A DNA stretch of 64,000 nt from Prorocentrum cordatum (Eukaryota > Sar > Dinophyceae > Prorocentrales > Prorocentraceae). The stretch spans positions 235,725 to 299,724 of the forward strand of contig CAUYUJ010014344.1 in the NCBI GenBank assembly GCA_963575745.1, given 5' to 3'. Shown piece by piece: positions 43,886 through 53,950 of the stretch (position 1 is its first letter; the number at the start of each line of letters is the position of its first letter). The position numbers and the translations under genes were made by a program. The notes beneath the pieces are model-generated. The model did not search any database. It was given only the letters and a program-made list of their open reading frames with translations, and had not been told where the DNA came from.

Positions 43886-44770
43886 CTCAGCAGGAGCCAC
43901 GCGGAAGTCGTCCGCTTGGCGGCGGCGGTTGCCCGTGCCACGCTGGCGGGCAGCGACCGCAGCACCTGGCTCACTTTGCCGCCCTTCGTGTACCTGGTCA
44001 CGGACCGCTCCGTGAGCCATCGCCTTCGATCCTGGATCGCTCTGAGGTCTCAGGCGCCTGTCATCGCGTCGTGGAACGCCCCGCCGTGCCTCAGCATGTA
44101 CAGCACGGGCGTCGCCTCTCCGACCAGACCCACGGCCTTGGCGGCCGCCTCGAAGCCCACGGCCCACTCGCGGTAGGTGAAGGGGAACACCTGAGCTCCG
44201 CTCCCGCTCCCTCGGAGGTGGGCGACCAGCCTCTCCGCGAAGCTGAAGGACGCCACGTTGTCGACCAGGATGGTCTCGTCCCGAGCGCCCGCCTTCGAGG
44301 TCACCACCAGCTCCTGCGGGTGCAGCACGATGCCCCACTTCTGCTTCAGCTTCCGCGTCGAGTTGACGGGCGGCACCAGGTCGCACTGGATCCTCAGGAG
44401 CTCGCACGGCCGCAAGTAGTGGATGAAGGCGAAGAGGACGGCCGCGACGAAGTGCCAGCTGCCCTGCTCCACCAGGCGCTTGGCCACCAGGCGCGCCACT
44501 GCCCGCGGCAGCGGCAGGCGCGCCTGCGGGGGGTCCAGCGCAAAGCCCCGGCGGGCCACCTGCACCCGTGGCAGCAGCGAGCAGCCAGGCCCAGCCGCAG
44601 GGCGGAGGTACGCGATGGCCGCCACCATCTTCGAGGCCGTGTTGGACCTCCAGCCGTCGTAGTACATCTGGTTGAGCATCTCCACCACGGCGATCTCGAG
44701 ATCGGGCAGCCGCTGACAGCGAAGGCGCTGCTCCCGCGTCCACTCCAAGGAAACGCCGGCACTGGTCGCG
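43882..44770 (-). pseudogene. Tyrosine recombinase domain of the YR retroelement
   Basis: Frame starting near 44765 with SLEWTREQRLRCQRLPDLEI and MYYDGWRSNTASKMVAAIAY, a core-binding-like helical part. The catalytic part has HYLRPCELL (first Arg), VLYMLRHGGAFHD (the R-H-x-G box) and, 20 codons past an in-frame TGA at 44050-44052, RSVTRYTKGGK with the candidate nucleophile Tyr. It ends at a TGA (43882-43884). The TGA between the Arg/His box and the Tyr would remove the nucleophile. Such recombinases integrate cDNA of DIRS-type elements by strand exchange. Confidence 0.8.
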
Positions 44771-45765
44771 GCGCTCCGACTCCTGGCGCTTCGACGCCGA
44801 CCGCAGCTCCAGCATCGACCTCCCCTGGCGAGCCCCACCTCTCCGCGCCGGCGGCGGGGGGTGGACGGCTCGGCGGGCCGCGGCGCGCGCCTCGCGCCCG
44901 ATCGCCACCTCGCGAACGGGGCGGGCCTCGCGCCTCGGCCGCGGCTGACGGCGGCCCGCGCCGGGGAAGGCGCTCGTGGAACTGCAGCGTGTCTGCGAGC
45001 TCCCCGGGCGGCTCGGCGCCCACGATCCCCCTGAAGAGGTCCTCTGTCTGGCAGGCGGGCGGCTCTCCACGGGGGGCAGCGGCTGACACAGGCCGCGAGC
45101 CGCGGCCGCGCGGTAGCATCCGCGGGCGGGCTCCCAGGCCGAGGCGCGCAGGCGGCGTCGACCTCGCGAGGCAGCGTCGGCAGCGTTCCTCTCCGAGGGA
45201 AGCCAGCGCCAGGCGGGGTACGGGTTGGCCGCCAGCACCAGGGCAGCGGATCTCCGAAGGGCGGGGCAGAGGACAAACGAGCCTCCTCGGCCCTTGGCCC
45301 GAGAAAGGATTACGGTCATCGCGTCTCCGAGGATCAAGTGACGTTTCCCATGGCAGGCGGAAATCCTGGCCAGGTGATTGAGTGTCCAGGTAGCAGCCCG
45401 AGACTCCAAGTGTACCTGGTGATCCCCAGATGTCCATCTAAACGAAGCCACCCAACACCACTTACCTCTCCAGATTCGCCCAGGAACAGGCGGTACACTA
45501 TCGACTCCCACGACACCGTCATGCCGAAAGAGGTCTCCCCGAGGATCGTGAAAATGTTCGTCTTCTTCTCGTTTAGCGAATCCCATCGATCCTTGTACGA
45601 CCCCATCGTCTTCACATCCGTCTCGTCGATGATCTCGTTCATCACCCCGCGCCCCCAAGACGACGCGTCGAACGCATGCACTTCGAGGCGCCGAGAGGCG
45701 TCGAGCTCCCGAGAGGCCACGAAGACTAAGGAGGCGATCCACTTGAGCTCGCGAGTCACGGAAGG
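44771..45765 (-). pseudogene. RNase H domain and linker of the YR retroelement
   Basis: Starts in a frame open 45759-45334 with LEVHAFDASSWGRGVMNEII (the first catalytic Asp of an RNase H fold), then IVYRLFLGE. After a frameshift near 45445 it continues in the RT frame with ESRAATWTLNHLAR, CHGKRHLILGDAMTVI and WRWLPSERNAADAASRGRR, the LPSExNxADxxSR motif that ends RNase H domains of this element class. A low-complexity linker follows (45060-44770), with SMLELRSASKRQ before the recombinase. Two frameshifts disrupt it. Confidence 0.75.
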
Positions 45766-45779
45766 CCACAGGGTCCCTC

Positions 45780-47315
45780 TTCTTTTTTTGGAACTGCTGA
45801 GCGAAGGCGAAGCATGCCTGAGGTGTTGCCAGCACCTCGCGGCGGATGAGCCCCCGCGTCATGCAGTGCCCGGGGAGCGCCGAGACCTCGCGCCCGCTGG
45901 CCCGCCCGAGCTGCACCAGGCGCAGGGCCGCGAGGCGGAGCCGCCAGGCGCTCCGCAGCGATCTCGAGCAGCGCCCGTCCTCGGCGAAGTGCCAGCCGAG
46001 CGCGTCGCCGCCGCAGCTGAGCTCGATGTCGTGCATCGGCAGCCCCGCAACCTCGAGGCGGCCACGCACTCGAGTCACCACATCCTTCACTGCGGCGGGG
46101 TCCCGCCCGAAGCACACGAAGTTGTCGACGTACTCGGTGTGAGCGATGGGTGCGAGCCCGGGCGGGTGCCTGCCGTCCACCAGCGCGCTGTCCACCGACA
46201 CGTCGGGCTCCCTTCGCGCCAGCTCCTCGTGCAGCGCCTGACAGGCCTGCAGGGCCAGCGCCCACCCCATCGGCAGCACCGCGATGACGGGGTGGATGTA
46301 GTATCCGGACTTGACGGGCTGGCCCTCGACCTCCGTCACGCCCAGCTCCCAAGCGCAGATCCTGTCGAACCCGAAGAGGTCACGCAGCTCGCGCGGTATG
46401 GAGATCGCGTAGAAGGCCACGCGGATGTCGGCGCCCCCCAGCACCCGCGGGGGCCCCGCGCCCAGCTGCAGGTTGGCAAAGCAGGCGCCACTCGCGAGCT
46501 GCCATGAGATCGGGATCCTCGAAGAAGCAGTTCGGGATGCGCGCATCTATGACGAGGCGCTGGGCACCCGACTTCTTCCAGACACTGAAGCAGCCCACTC
46601 GGCGTCTTAAAAAATTGTGCCGAAAGTCAAGAAGGTTGGCGGGATGCATCCGACTCAATGACTCTATGTCCACCTTGCGGCTCCTCAGAGCGGGGTTGGT
46701 ATAGGCCCGACGCAAGCCCAGGAGCTTCAACTTTGCCTCTCCCTCCACACCGGGAAGCACCTTAACTAAGATCCTCTTCTCGATCAGCTCGCCTGCAGGA
46801 CATGCAGCCTCTCGCAACGACACGGGTAGGAAGCCAGGGGGAGGCAAGTCCAGGAGGCCCACGCGAAGAGGGGCCAGCCGAGAGGATGAACCATCATAAG
46901 CCAGCTTGGACCGAAGCTCGTCGAAGGCTCCTGGTCCATCGCTGTCGTCAGGTGGCGGCCCTGTATCTGCAACGCGTTGGCGCAGATGGTCCAGAGCAAG
47001 TCTTTGCGCCAACGTTGGCCTCGAAGCGTCGCGGGGAGACCCACGACGCGGCGCCTCGCACATATCATTCAGGGTGCTGATGAGCTCATCCGCGGCGGCG
47101 TCGACGGCAGCCTGACGGTGAGCTCTTCTCTGGGTAGCGCGACAAGCAGTGCGAGGAGGCCCGGCTCGAGGTTGAGCACCCCGAAGAAGGGGAAGAGGAA
47201 AAAGGTCCCGCTGGCGAGGGTGAGGAACTCCATCGCCACGAGTGGATTCAGCCTTGCGATGCCCGTCGAGCCCGGGCTTGAAGCCCGACGGGGGTCCGTC
47301 ATGCGCCATTGCCAA
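45780..47315 (-). pseudogene. Reverse transcriptase domain of the YR retroelement
   Basis: First part in the frame 47315-46380: RDLFPLPLLRG, a helical stretch, then FSVWKKSGAQRLVIDARIPN (fingers motif). After a frameshift near 46500 the 46546-start frame gives GGADIRVAFYAIS (first catalytic Asp, D40 of that frame), VLPMGWALALQACQ (the LPMGW box) and YVDNFVCFG (139-147). The last replaces the canonical Y-x-D-D with YVDN, which I believe is usual in this dinoflagellate family, but I have not verified it. Then GLPMHDIELSCGGDALGWHF (thumb/connection). It is inactive through the frameshift. Confidence 0.82.
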
Positions 47316-49209
47316 GGGCGCGGCGTTCTTCCCGCACGTTCCGCACTTGCTTCATGACACTGGCATCTCGTTTCAGCTCGCGAGCGACGAAGTCCAGCAG
47401 CTCTGGCGAGGCCATCGTCTCGTCCGCCTCGTGATGGCGGCCCATGAACACGTCGCTGTCCTCCAGCAATCCAGCGCGGCCGCGGCCCTTGCCGCGGTTC
47501 TTCTTGTCCTTCTCGCCGCTGCCCGAGGCCGCGGCTCCCAGCGGCTCGCGGGAGTACGCGTACTCCACCAGCTGGCACTCCGAGCTATGATCTCCAGGCA
47601 GGCGCAGTTGGCGATTTCCAAGGCGTCGTAGCTTACCGCCATCTCAAGCGCTCGAAGCCCGTTCTCACGGACCTCCACGCCCCAGTCGCCACGCTGAAGA
47701 CGATTCACCTGACGCCACCAAGCATGATGATCCCCAGGTCCGCCTCCGCGCCTGTCGAGGAACCTCATCACCCACTCCACGGTACGGGGTCCCTGCACAG
47801 GCCAGTCGTGGAAAGGGGTGACCACGCCGAGCTCGACAAGCTGCCTCCAGGGCTGGCGCTGCCTGCGATCGCCCACGAGCTCCACCGACTCGGCACGCAC
47901 GAAGGTGTCTACATCTTTGAACAGCATCCGCCGCACCGGGGTCACCGCGGGAGCCCAGGGGCCGGGGCTGGCACCAGGCAACTGGTAGAGCCCAGCGTCC
48001 CCGAGCGTCGGCATGCCCGCGCCGGGGAACACGACCATCCCCCTCTGCAGCCCGTGGAGCGACTCCGTCACGACCCATACCGGCTCATCGCCGTGAGGCA
48101 GCACCGGCGGGGGCCCCCCCGCCGTCGCAGCACCGCCGGCGCCGGCAGCGGGCGGCCCGCCTCCAGCTCCAGCAGCGCCTCCTCCCCGCCCCACGGCGCC
48201 GAGCACCTCGCCCCCGCCGATGGGCCGCCCCAACCCCTCCCCCTGCCCAGGGAAGCGGGGCGCCGCCAGCGGCGCACGCGTGGGGTCGGCGGCCAGCGGC
48301 AGCAGCGCGCCTCCAGCGGACTCCACGCCAGGCCCGCCGTGGCGGCGATCCCGCGCCACGAACTCGTCACGAGCAGCGAGACGACCCTGCCTCCCGAACT
48401 CTAGCATCTCCGCGGGCGTCGGCTCTCGGCAGAAGCGATACGAGTCGCGAGGCAAACCAGGCGGCGGAGGGCGTTGGCTCTCGCTCCAGCGGACCGCCGC
48501 GATGTTGGCATCCGTCCACCATACGTCTCGCAGTACACGTCCGCATCAGGAGTCGCTATCACCACGTCAATCGCTGCCGCTGGAGAACCCGCCAAGACCC
48601 CTAGGACCAGGCGCTGGTGGAAGAGGCCTGCTCCGGCGTACTGCACCCACGCCCACGCTTGCACGCCTTGCTGTGCCATCCGTCAACGTAGGCGTCCGTG
48701 GACGGACCGAGTTCAGCAGCACGTGCCAGCACGCCTTCGCGAAGAAGACGATCCCGACAAGCAGAGCGTGCACGGCGACGCCCGTGGCTCCTCCGAGCAG
48801 ATCCAGAGCGAGCCCAAGCCACCAGCCCAGGCCGTCCCAGCTGCCGCGCGCCGCCGCCGCCGCCACGCTCCCCACCTCGTGAGGGGGGGGGGGGCCGCCG
48901 GCGCCGTGCGGCCTCTGGGCCGCTGTCCTCCCTGCGGGCCTCGCTGGAGGCCTCGGGAGGGGAGGCGGGCCCCGGCGGAGACATCACCGCGGGGCAGGGC
49001 GGCGCCGCCGCCGCAGGGCACTGCAGCAAGGGGCAGGCGGCCGCCTCCGCACAGTGCAGGTCTGGACACGCGGGCGCCTCGGCGTAGTGCAGATCGGGGC
49101 ATCGCGGGCAGGCTGTCACCTCCACTCGCCAGGCCCGATCCACCCCCGAGTGCGTCACCCAAGCTGCCAGCCAAGCTATCGCGGCCGTGACACTGGGGCT
49201 CGGCCGCAT
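47280..49209 (-). pseudogene. ORF1 (gag-like) of the YR retroelement
   Basis: Candidate start ATG at 49207-49209 (MRPSPSVTAAIAWLAAWVTH), six bases past the spliced-leader-like sequence. It has Cys-rich CPRCPDLHYAEAPACPDLHC repeats, then after a shift a strongly hydrophobic segment (LGLALDLLGGATGVAVHALL and VGIVFFAKACWHVLL, 48.75-48.85 kb), so the protein was probably membrane-associated. Then GLFHQRLVLGVLAG and DVVIATPDADVYCE (48.55-48.65 kb). In the 48455-start frame: SYRFCREPTPAEMLEFGRQG and FHDWPVQGPRTVEWVMRFLD, then HHAWWRQVN. After a last shift near 47575: YAYSREPLGAAASG and DVFMGRHHEADETMASPELL. At least three frameshifts. The function of this ORF in the family is not known; a capsid or packaging role is inferred from position. 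Confidence 0.65.
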
Positions 49210-49215
49210 GACGAG

Positions 49216-49237
49216 CTTGAGCCATGATGGGAACGGA
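49216..49237 (-). promoter_or_regulatory. Spliced-leader-like sequence at retroelement 5' edge
   Basis: On the minus strand 18 of 22 bases agree with the dinoflagellate spliced leader; the first five (TCCGT) and last nine (TGGCTCAAG) are exact. The ORF1 ATG follows after six bases. The sequence is also the end of the direct repeat shared with 42716-42795. It is consistent with a trans-spliced element transcript that was copied back into the genome. Confidence 0.5.
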
Positions 49238-49292
49238 CGGCCCACTCCTGCTCTGCAGAGAAACCCAAGATGCACATCTCAAGATCTATTCA
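49216..49292 (-). repeat. Right (5') flanking direct repeat of the retroelement
   Basis: Copy of the ~75-bp block at 42716-42795, same orientation. Similarity stops at the 3' end of the spliced-leader-like sequence. Confidence 0.75.
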
Positions 49293-49512
49293 GGAGGAGG
49301 AGGAGGAGGGATGAGGAGGAGGAGGAGGAGGAGGAGGAGGAGAAGGAGGGATGAGGTGAGGACGATCAGGAGGAGGAGGAGGAGTAGGAGGAGGAAGAGC
49401 GCAAGTTGTCACGGCCCACATATTGAAGGCTTGAATGGGGCGGAAGAAGAGGAGAAGAGGAAGAGTAAGCGAAGACGACGAGGAAGAGGTGGAGGAGGAG
49501 GAGGAGGAGGAT
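49290..49512. repeat. GGA microsatellite
   Basis: GGAGGA array interrupted by a unique segment at 49390-49445. Confidence 0.9.
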
Positions 49513-49519
49513 CGCATGG

Positions 49520-49745
49520 GAGTGAGAAGGTGTGATGGTGATCGTGGGGGTGGTTATGATGATGATGCTACTGATGATGATGCTGATGATGATGATGGTG
49601 ATGGTGATGCTGATGATGATGCTGATGATGATGGTGGTGACGATGGTGGCGATGGTGACGGCTATGATGGTGATGGTGATGGTGATGATGGTGATGATAA
49701 TGATGAGGGTGATGATGATGATGATGATGATGATGATGGTGATGG

Positions 49746-49798
<53 letters not shown>

Positions 49799-50220
49799 AT
49801 GGTGATGGTCATGCTGATGTTGTTGATGCTGATGGTGACGATGCTGATGCTCTTGATGATGCTGATGCTGATGATGATGAGCGTGATGATGGTGATGCTG
49901 ATGGTGATGATGTTGCTGATGCTGGTGACGACGGTAACAACGATAGTGAGGGTGATGATGATGATTATAATGATGGCGATGGTGATGGTGGTGATGATGA
50001 TGATGATGATGACGATGATGAGGACGATGCTGCTGCTGCTGCTGCTGATGATGATGATGATGGTGACGGTGATGGTGATGGTGATGGTATTGGTAATGGT
50101 ACCCAATGGTGATGATGACGACGATGATGACGACGACGAGGATAATGATGATGGTGGTGATGGTGGTGTTGGTGCTGATGATGCCGATGATGGTGATGGT
50201 GATGGTGATGGTATTGGCAC
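49520..50220. repeat. GAT trinucleotide array
   Basis: Nearly continuous GAT/GGT/GCT triplets, 700 bases. Asp-rich and Met-rich open frames are artefacts. Confidence 0.95.
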
Positions 50221-50228
50221 ACGTTGTT

Positions 50229-50390
50229 CATTTCTAAGTCTTCGAAAGTTCTTTGATTTTTTGGGGGCCAAGATCCTTTCATTTCTAATTGTTCTATCCT
50301 GGGCCTCTTCCTGGCCACTAGGGGGCCAGGAACAATTAGAAACGAGCACGATTAGAAATGAGCACGATTAGAAATCAACGACGTGTAATG
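50229..50390. repeat. Small palindromic element within the GAT array
   Basis: About 160 bases of non-repeat DNA between two GAT arrays. TTTCTAATTGTTC (50282-50294) pairs exactly with GAACAATTAGAAA (50330-50342), with further CTGGCC/GGCCAG pairing in the loop. Then GAGCACGATTAGAAAT occurs as a tandem unit. It resembles a miniature fold-back insertion. Confidence 0.65.
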
Positions 50391-50394
50391 GTGA

Positions 50395-50734
50395 TGGTGA
50401 TGGGAAATTATGACGACGACGACGACGAGGATGATGATGATGATGATGATGGTGATGATGATGCTGATGATGATAATGATGGCGATGGTGGTGGTGATGC
50501 TGATAATGACGATGATGATGATGATGATGATGACGATGATGGTGTTGATGATGATGGTGATGATGACAGTGACCAATGACGATGATGCTGCTGCTGCTCA
50601 TGATGGTGCTGCTGATGATAGTGATGATGATGGTGATGTTGATGGTGATGCTGATGATGATGCTGATGATGCTGATGATGATGTTGGTGATGATGCTGAC
50701 GCTGATGAGGTTGATGATGATGCTGATGATGATG

Positions 50735-50765
<31 letters not shown>

Positions 50766-50775
50766 GGAGGATGAC

Positions 50776-50853
<78 letters not shown>

Positions 50854-50875
50854 TGATGATTATGATGATGATGAT
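50395..50875. repeat. GAT trinucleotide array
   Basis: Second GAT/GCT array, the last ~110 bases almost pure GAT. Confidence 0.95.
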
Positions 50876-51745
50876 GGACGCGGTGGAGCGCGGAGGTGGG
50901 AGGGGAGGAGGAGGAGAGGAGGAGGAGGAGGTAAAATGAGAACGAGGAGTGGAGGGAGGAGGTGGCGGAGGAGGAGGAGTAGGAGGAGGAGGAAGAGGAG
51001 GAGGAAGAAATGGGGAAGGGGGAGGCACAAGTGGAGGAGGAGGAGGAGGAGGAGGAAGAGGAGGAAGAGGAGGGAGTGGGAAGGGGAAGGCACACGAGGA
51101 GGAGGAGGAGGAGGAGGAGGATCAGGAGCGGGAGGCACACGAGCAGGGGCGGGACCAGGAGCGTGCTCGGCTCCTCCCTGGCCGGAGAGGCAGAGGGGGC
51201 GACGGCGCGTCCGCCGCCGGGCTCCCGATCTTCTGCCGGGCCCGGTACTTCGTCCGCGGCGCGGGCGTGTGCTCCTCCCGCCAGGGGGGGGGGGGAGGCC
51301 CAGGGAGGAGGGGAAGGGAGGAGAGGAGGAGGAGGAGGGGGGTGGCCAGGGAGGAGAGGACGAGGGGGAGAGGGGAAGGCGGGAGGGGGAGGAGGGGAGG
51401 GAGGGGGAGGAGGGGGGGGGGAGTATAGGGAGGAGAAGAGGAGGGGCAGGAAGGGAGGAGGAGGGAGGAGGAGGAGGAGGAGGAGGAGGAGGGAGGAGGA
51501 GGGGAGGAGGAGGAGGAGGCAGGAGGAGGAGAGGAGGAGGAGGAGGAAGGAGGGGGAGGATGAAGGAGGGGGGGAGGAGGAATGAGGGGGAGGAGGAATG
51601 AGGGGGAGGAGGAGGGAGGAAGAGGAGGAGGAGGGAGGAGGAGGAGGAGGAGGAGGAGGAGGAGGAGGAGGAGGAGGAGGAGGAGGAGGAGGAGGAGGGA
51701 GGAGGAGGAAGGGAGGAGGGGAGTAGGGAGGAGGGACAAGGGAGG
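50876..51745. repeat. GGA-rich array
   Basis: GGA/GGGA array with a unique island (51130-51285) that includes CCGGGCTCCCGATCTTCTGC. No gene seen in the island. Confidence 0.9.
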
Positions 51746-52139
51746 GGAAAAGGGATGGAGGCGAAGAACGAGCAATCGCATCAAGCATACACGTTCGGGG
51801 GGAGGCTGACGACGACGACGAGGAGGACAAGGAGGGGCAGGCGGAGACGGGGAGGAGAAGAAAAAGGGGCAGGACAGGCAGGAGGAGAGGAGGAGATGGC
51901 GGGCGAGGGGAATCAGGGAGGAGGCGAGGGGCGAGGAGAAGGGGGAGAGCGTTTGGAGGTACTCCGTGCCGCTTTGGGACCTCACCTCCCGATGGATGCC
52001 GGATGAGCTGAAGCAGTACGCGCGCGAGGCCCCAGCCAGAGGAAGGGCGGCTGGAAGCATAACCCCCCAGGGTCCAATTCGATCCGGTACGGGAAGGGAT
52101 GAAGGAGAGGCAGGAGGGGAGAGGATCATAGGGGGAGGG
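51746..52139. other. No gene seen
   Basis: Purine-rich, partly unique sequence. Confidence 0.3.
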
Positions 52140-52480
52140 GAGGGGAATGATGGGAAGAGAGATGGAGGGGGAGCGGGAGAGGGGAAGAGTGGGCAAGCCA
52201 GGCATGCTCGCGCCACGTCTGGCATCCGAACCCTTGCTACTGTCCCTTCCCACTGCGTGGACAGTGTCGCCATCCGCCGACGTGTCGGAGCAGACGTGGG
52301 CCTCCCCAAAGGACCCCACCGTGTTCTGCGCAATTGGAACAGGGGAGGTGTGTCCATTGGAGGAGGAGCAGGCGGATGAGCGGGAGGACGAGCAGGAGGA
52401 AGAGGAGGGGGACGAGGAAGGAAGAGGACGAGGTGGAACAGCAACAAGCAGCAGGAAGAGCGGGAGGAAGACGAGGACGT
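52140..52480 (+). repeat. Dispersed repeat family K2, copy 2
   Basis: GGGCAAGCCAGGCATGCTCG, ATCCGCCGACGTGTCGG and GTGGGCCTCCCCAAAGGACC match in order the copy at 59.29-59.64 kb (GGACAAGCTACCTGCGCTCG, ATCCGCCGACGGGCG, CTGGGCCCCCCAAATGACC), followed again by a GGA tract. Confidence 0.6.
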
Positions 52481-52956
52481 CTGCCTCGACCGCCTCGCGC
52501 CCACCAGCGCCTCCACTGCTGCTGCTTCCGGCCCGCGGCCTTCCGCGGTCCGATCCTGGTCATTGGGATGGTCGCGGCACCATTCGCGCAGATAGGGACC
52601 AGGGTGGCCAGGAGCCCGACGGCGCGGCCTTCGGTGGTTGACTCGGGCAGGAGCAGCACCACAGTGCGGCCAACCTGCTCAGGCAACGCCAGGGTGCGTT
52701 CGACCGCTTCCAACACCGGCTGCACTGCCGTCTCGCCCTCGCCCGAGGCGGCGTCGAGCAAGCCAGGGTGCCGCCGTTCGGCTTCCCTGCCCGTGCGTTT
52801 CCTGAAACGCGTGGCGACCGCCTTGAGGGAGCGTGGGGGAATACGGTGGGGGCATTGGCCCAGACCGTCCGCGTCGGGCGGAGAGGGCGCCGACGGTGAG
52901 CACACCGGGTAGGCATGCAGTCCGATGGAGTCAATGCTCGGCCTAGGGCGACGAGA

Positions 52957-52961
<5 letters not shown>
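52481..52961. other. No gene recognised
   Basis: Open frames on both strands without motifs. Confidence 0.3.

Positions 52962-52990
<29 letters not shown>
52962..52990. repeat. (TA)n microsatellite
   Basis: About 28 bases of TA. Confidence 0.95.
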
Positions 52991-52991
<1 letters not shown>

Positions 52992-53690
52992 ACTGCTCCT
53001 GGCCAGGCCCATCCTGGGCCCAGGAGCGGTGCATATGCCTTCCTGGCCAAGCCTGCTCAAATGGGAGAATACGGCGGGGGCGTGCGTTAAGGAATGTGCC
53101 CAGGGGGCTGCAGACTCTGTAGGGTTCCTTATCTGATGAGGGCGGCAGTGATATCCGGGGCCAAGCCTCGATTGGAGTTCCACTGGCCTTCCTACCCTGG
53201 ATTCCTTATCGAAGGTTTCCTTGTCCAATGCCCCCACCGTAGCCACGCGCAGAGGGGGGTGGGGGGCGGGGGGGGGGCTTCTTAGAAGCACCCCTGCTTC
53301 TTAGAAGGCCAGGGGGAAGGCCCTCCCCCTACCCCCTTGTGCGCGCCGCCAGGAATAGTACCGCACGTTTCCGTGAGCCAGGGCTTGGGCTCATCTTCGG
53401 CGCGTTCACCGACGCGCCAGGCACTGGACCACTCTGCCAAATGCGGCTGCTGCGGCCCGCGCGTGCCGCGGCTCGTGCGTGGCCAAAGGGTGGTTCCGCG
53501 GTGCGGACTCCTGCCCTTCTTGTTCTGAGCATTTGTTTTATGGTGCGTCTTCTTTTTGATCATAGTATTATTGCTGTTAATATTGGTATTATTAGGTTTG
53601 ATCGTTGTATTGTGCGTCTTCTTGTTCTTAGCATTTTTTGCATATTGCGTCTTACGCGTATAGTGCTATGTTTCGTTTTGTGAGTCTCCC
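52991..53690. other. No gene; AT-rich patch at 53520-53690
   Basis: Includes a CTTCTTAGAAG palindrome-like duplication (53277-53309). From 53520 to about 53690 the base composition turns AT-rich, with GTGCGTCTTCTT and TTGTTCTGAGCATTT/TTGTTCTTAGCATTT repeats. Confidence 0.4.
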
Positions 53691-53950
53691 TGTGCCAATT
53701 TGTCGTATGGGTCTTCTTCTTGTCGGCCCCGCCTCGCAGCCACCCCGCGACCCACCCGCGGCCCACCCGCGATTCGCAGCGCGGATCGCACGCCGACCCG
53801 CCATAGATGCATTCGCCACCCACCCGCACTGTTTTGACAAAACGTCGGCGCCTGTGGTACGACACAACGTCGGTGCCCTGTGACAAAACTTCGGCGCCTG
53901 CGGCCAGCTTGCACAAGTGCGTTCGAGCCCCGCAAGCTGCCGACGATTCC
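53691..53950 (-). repeat. CCACCCGCGACC minisatellite family, copy 3
   Basis: CACCCCGCGACCCACCCGCG units (about 53740-53830), then AACGTCGGCGCCTGTGG and AACTTCGGCGCCTGCGG, the reverse-strand form of the AGCCCGCCGCAGGTGCC repeats near 40.4 kb. Confidence 0.65.

Larger units (their letters stand above)
43090..49237 (-). mobile_element. DIRS-like (tyrosine-recombinase) retroelement, near full length, inactive
   Basis: A ~6.1 kb minus-strand element with the order ORF1 (gag-like), RT, RNase H, tyrosine recombinase and C5-methyltransferase-like domain. YR retroelements make a circular or linear cDNA and integrate it with a recombinase instead of a DDE integrase. There is no LTR pair and no integrase, which separates this from Gypsy/Copia elements. 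Reading frames switch at least seven times and there is one in-frame TGA, so the copy is dead. It is bounded by ~75-bp direct repeats (42716-42795 and 49216-49292) and has spliced-leader-like sequence at its 5' edge. Individual domains are listed separately. Confidence 0.8.

Noticed and set aside
43268-46546. A single 1092-residue protein from one open frame
   Set aside because: Homology jumps between frames inside it: the RNase H start and the recombinase lie in other frames. Only parts of this frame are genuine, so it is annotated as domain fragments.
42716-49292. LTR retrotransposon
   Set aside because: The flanking direct repeats are only ~75 bp, there is no integrase or chromodomain, and a tyrosine recombinase is present.
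50598-52319. 573-codon minus frame, Ser/Pro/Leu-rich
   Set aside because: Antisense of GAT and GGA arrays.
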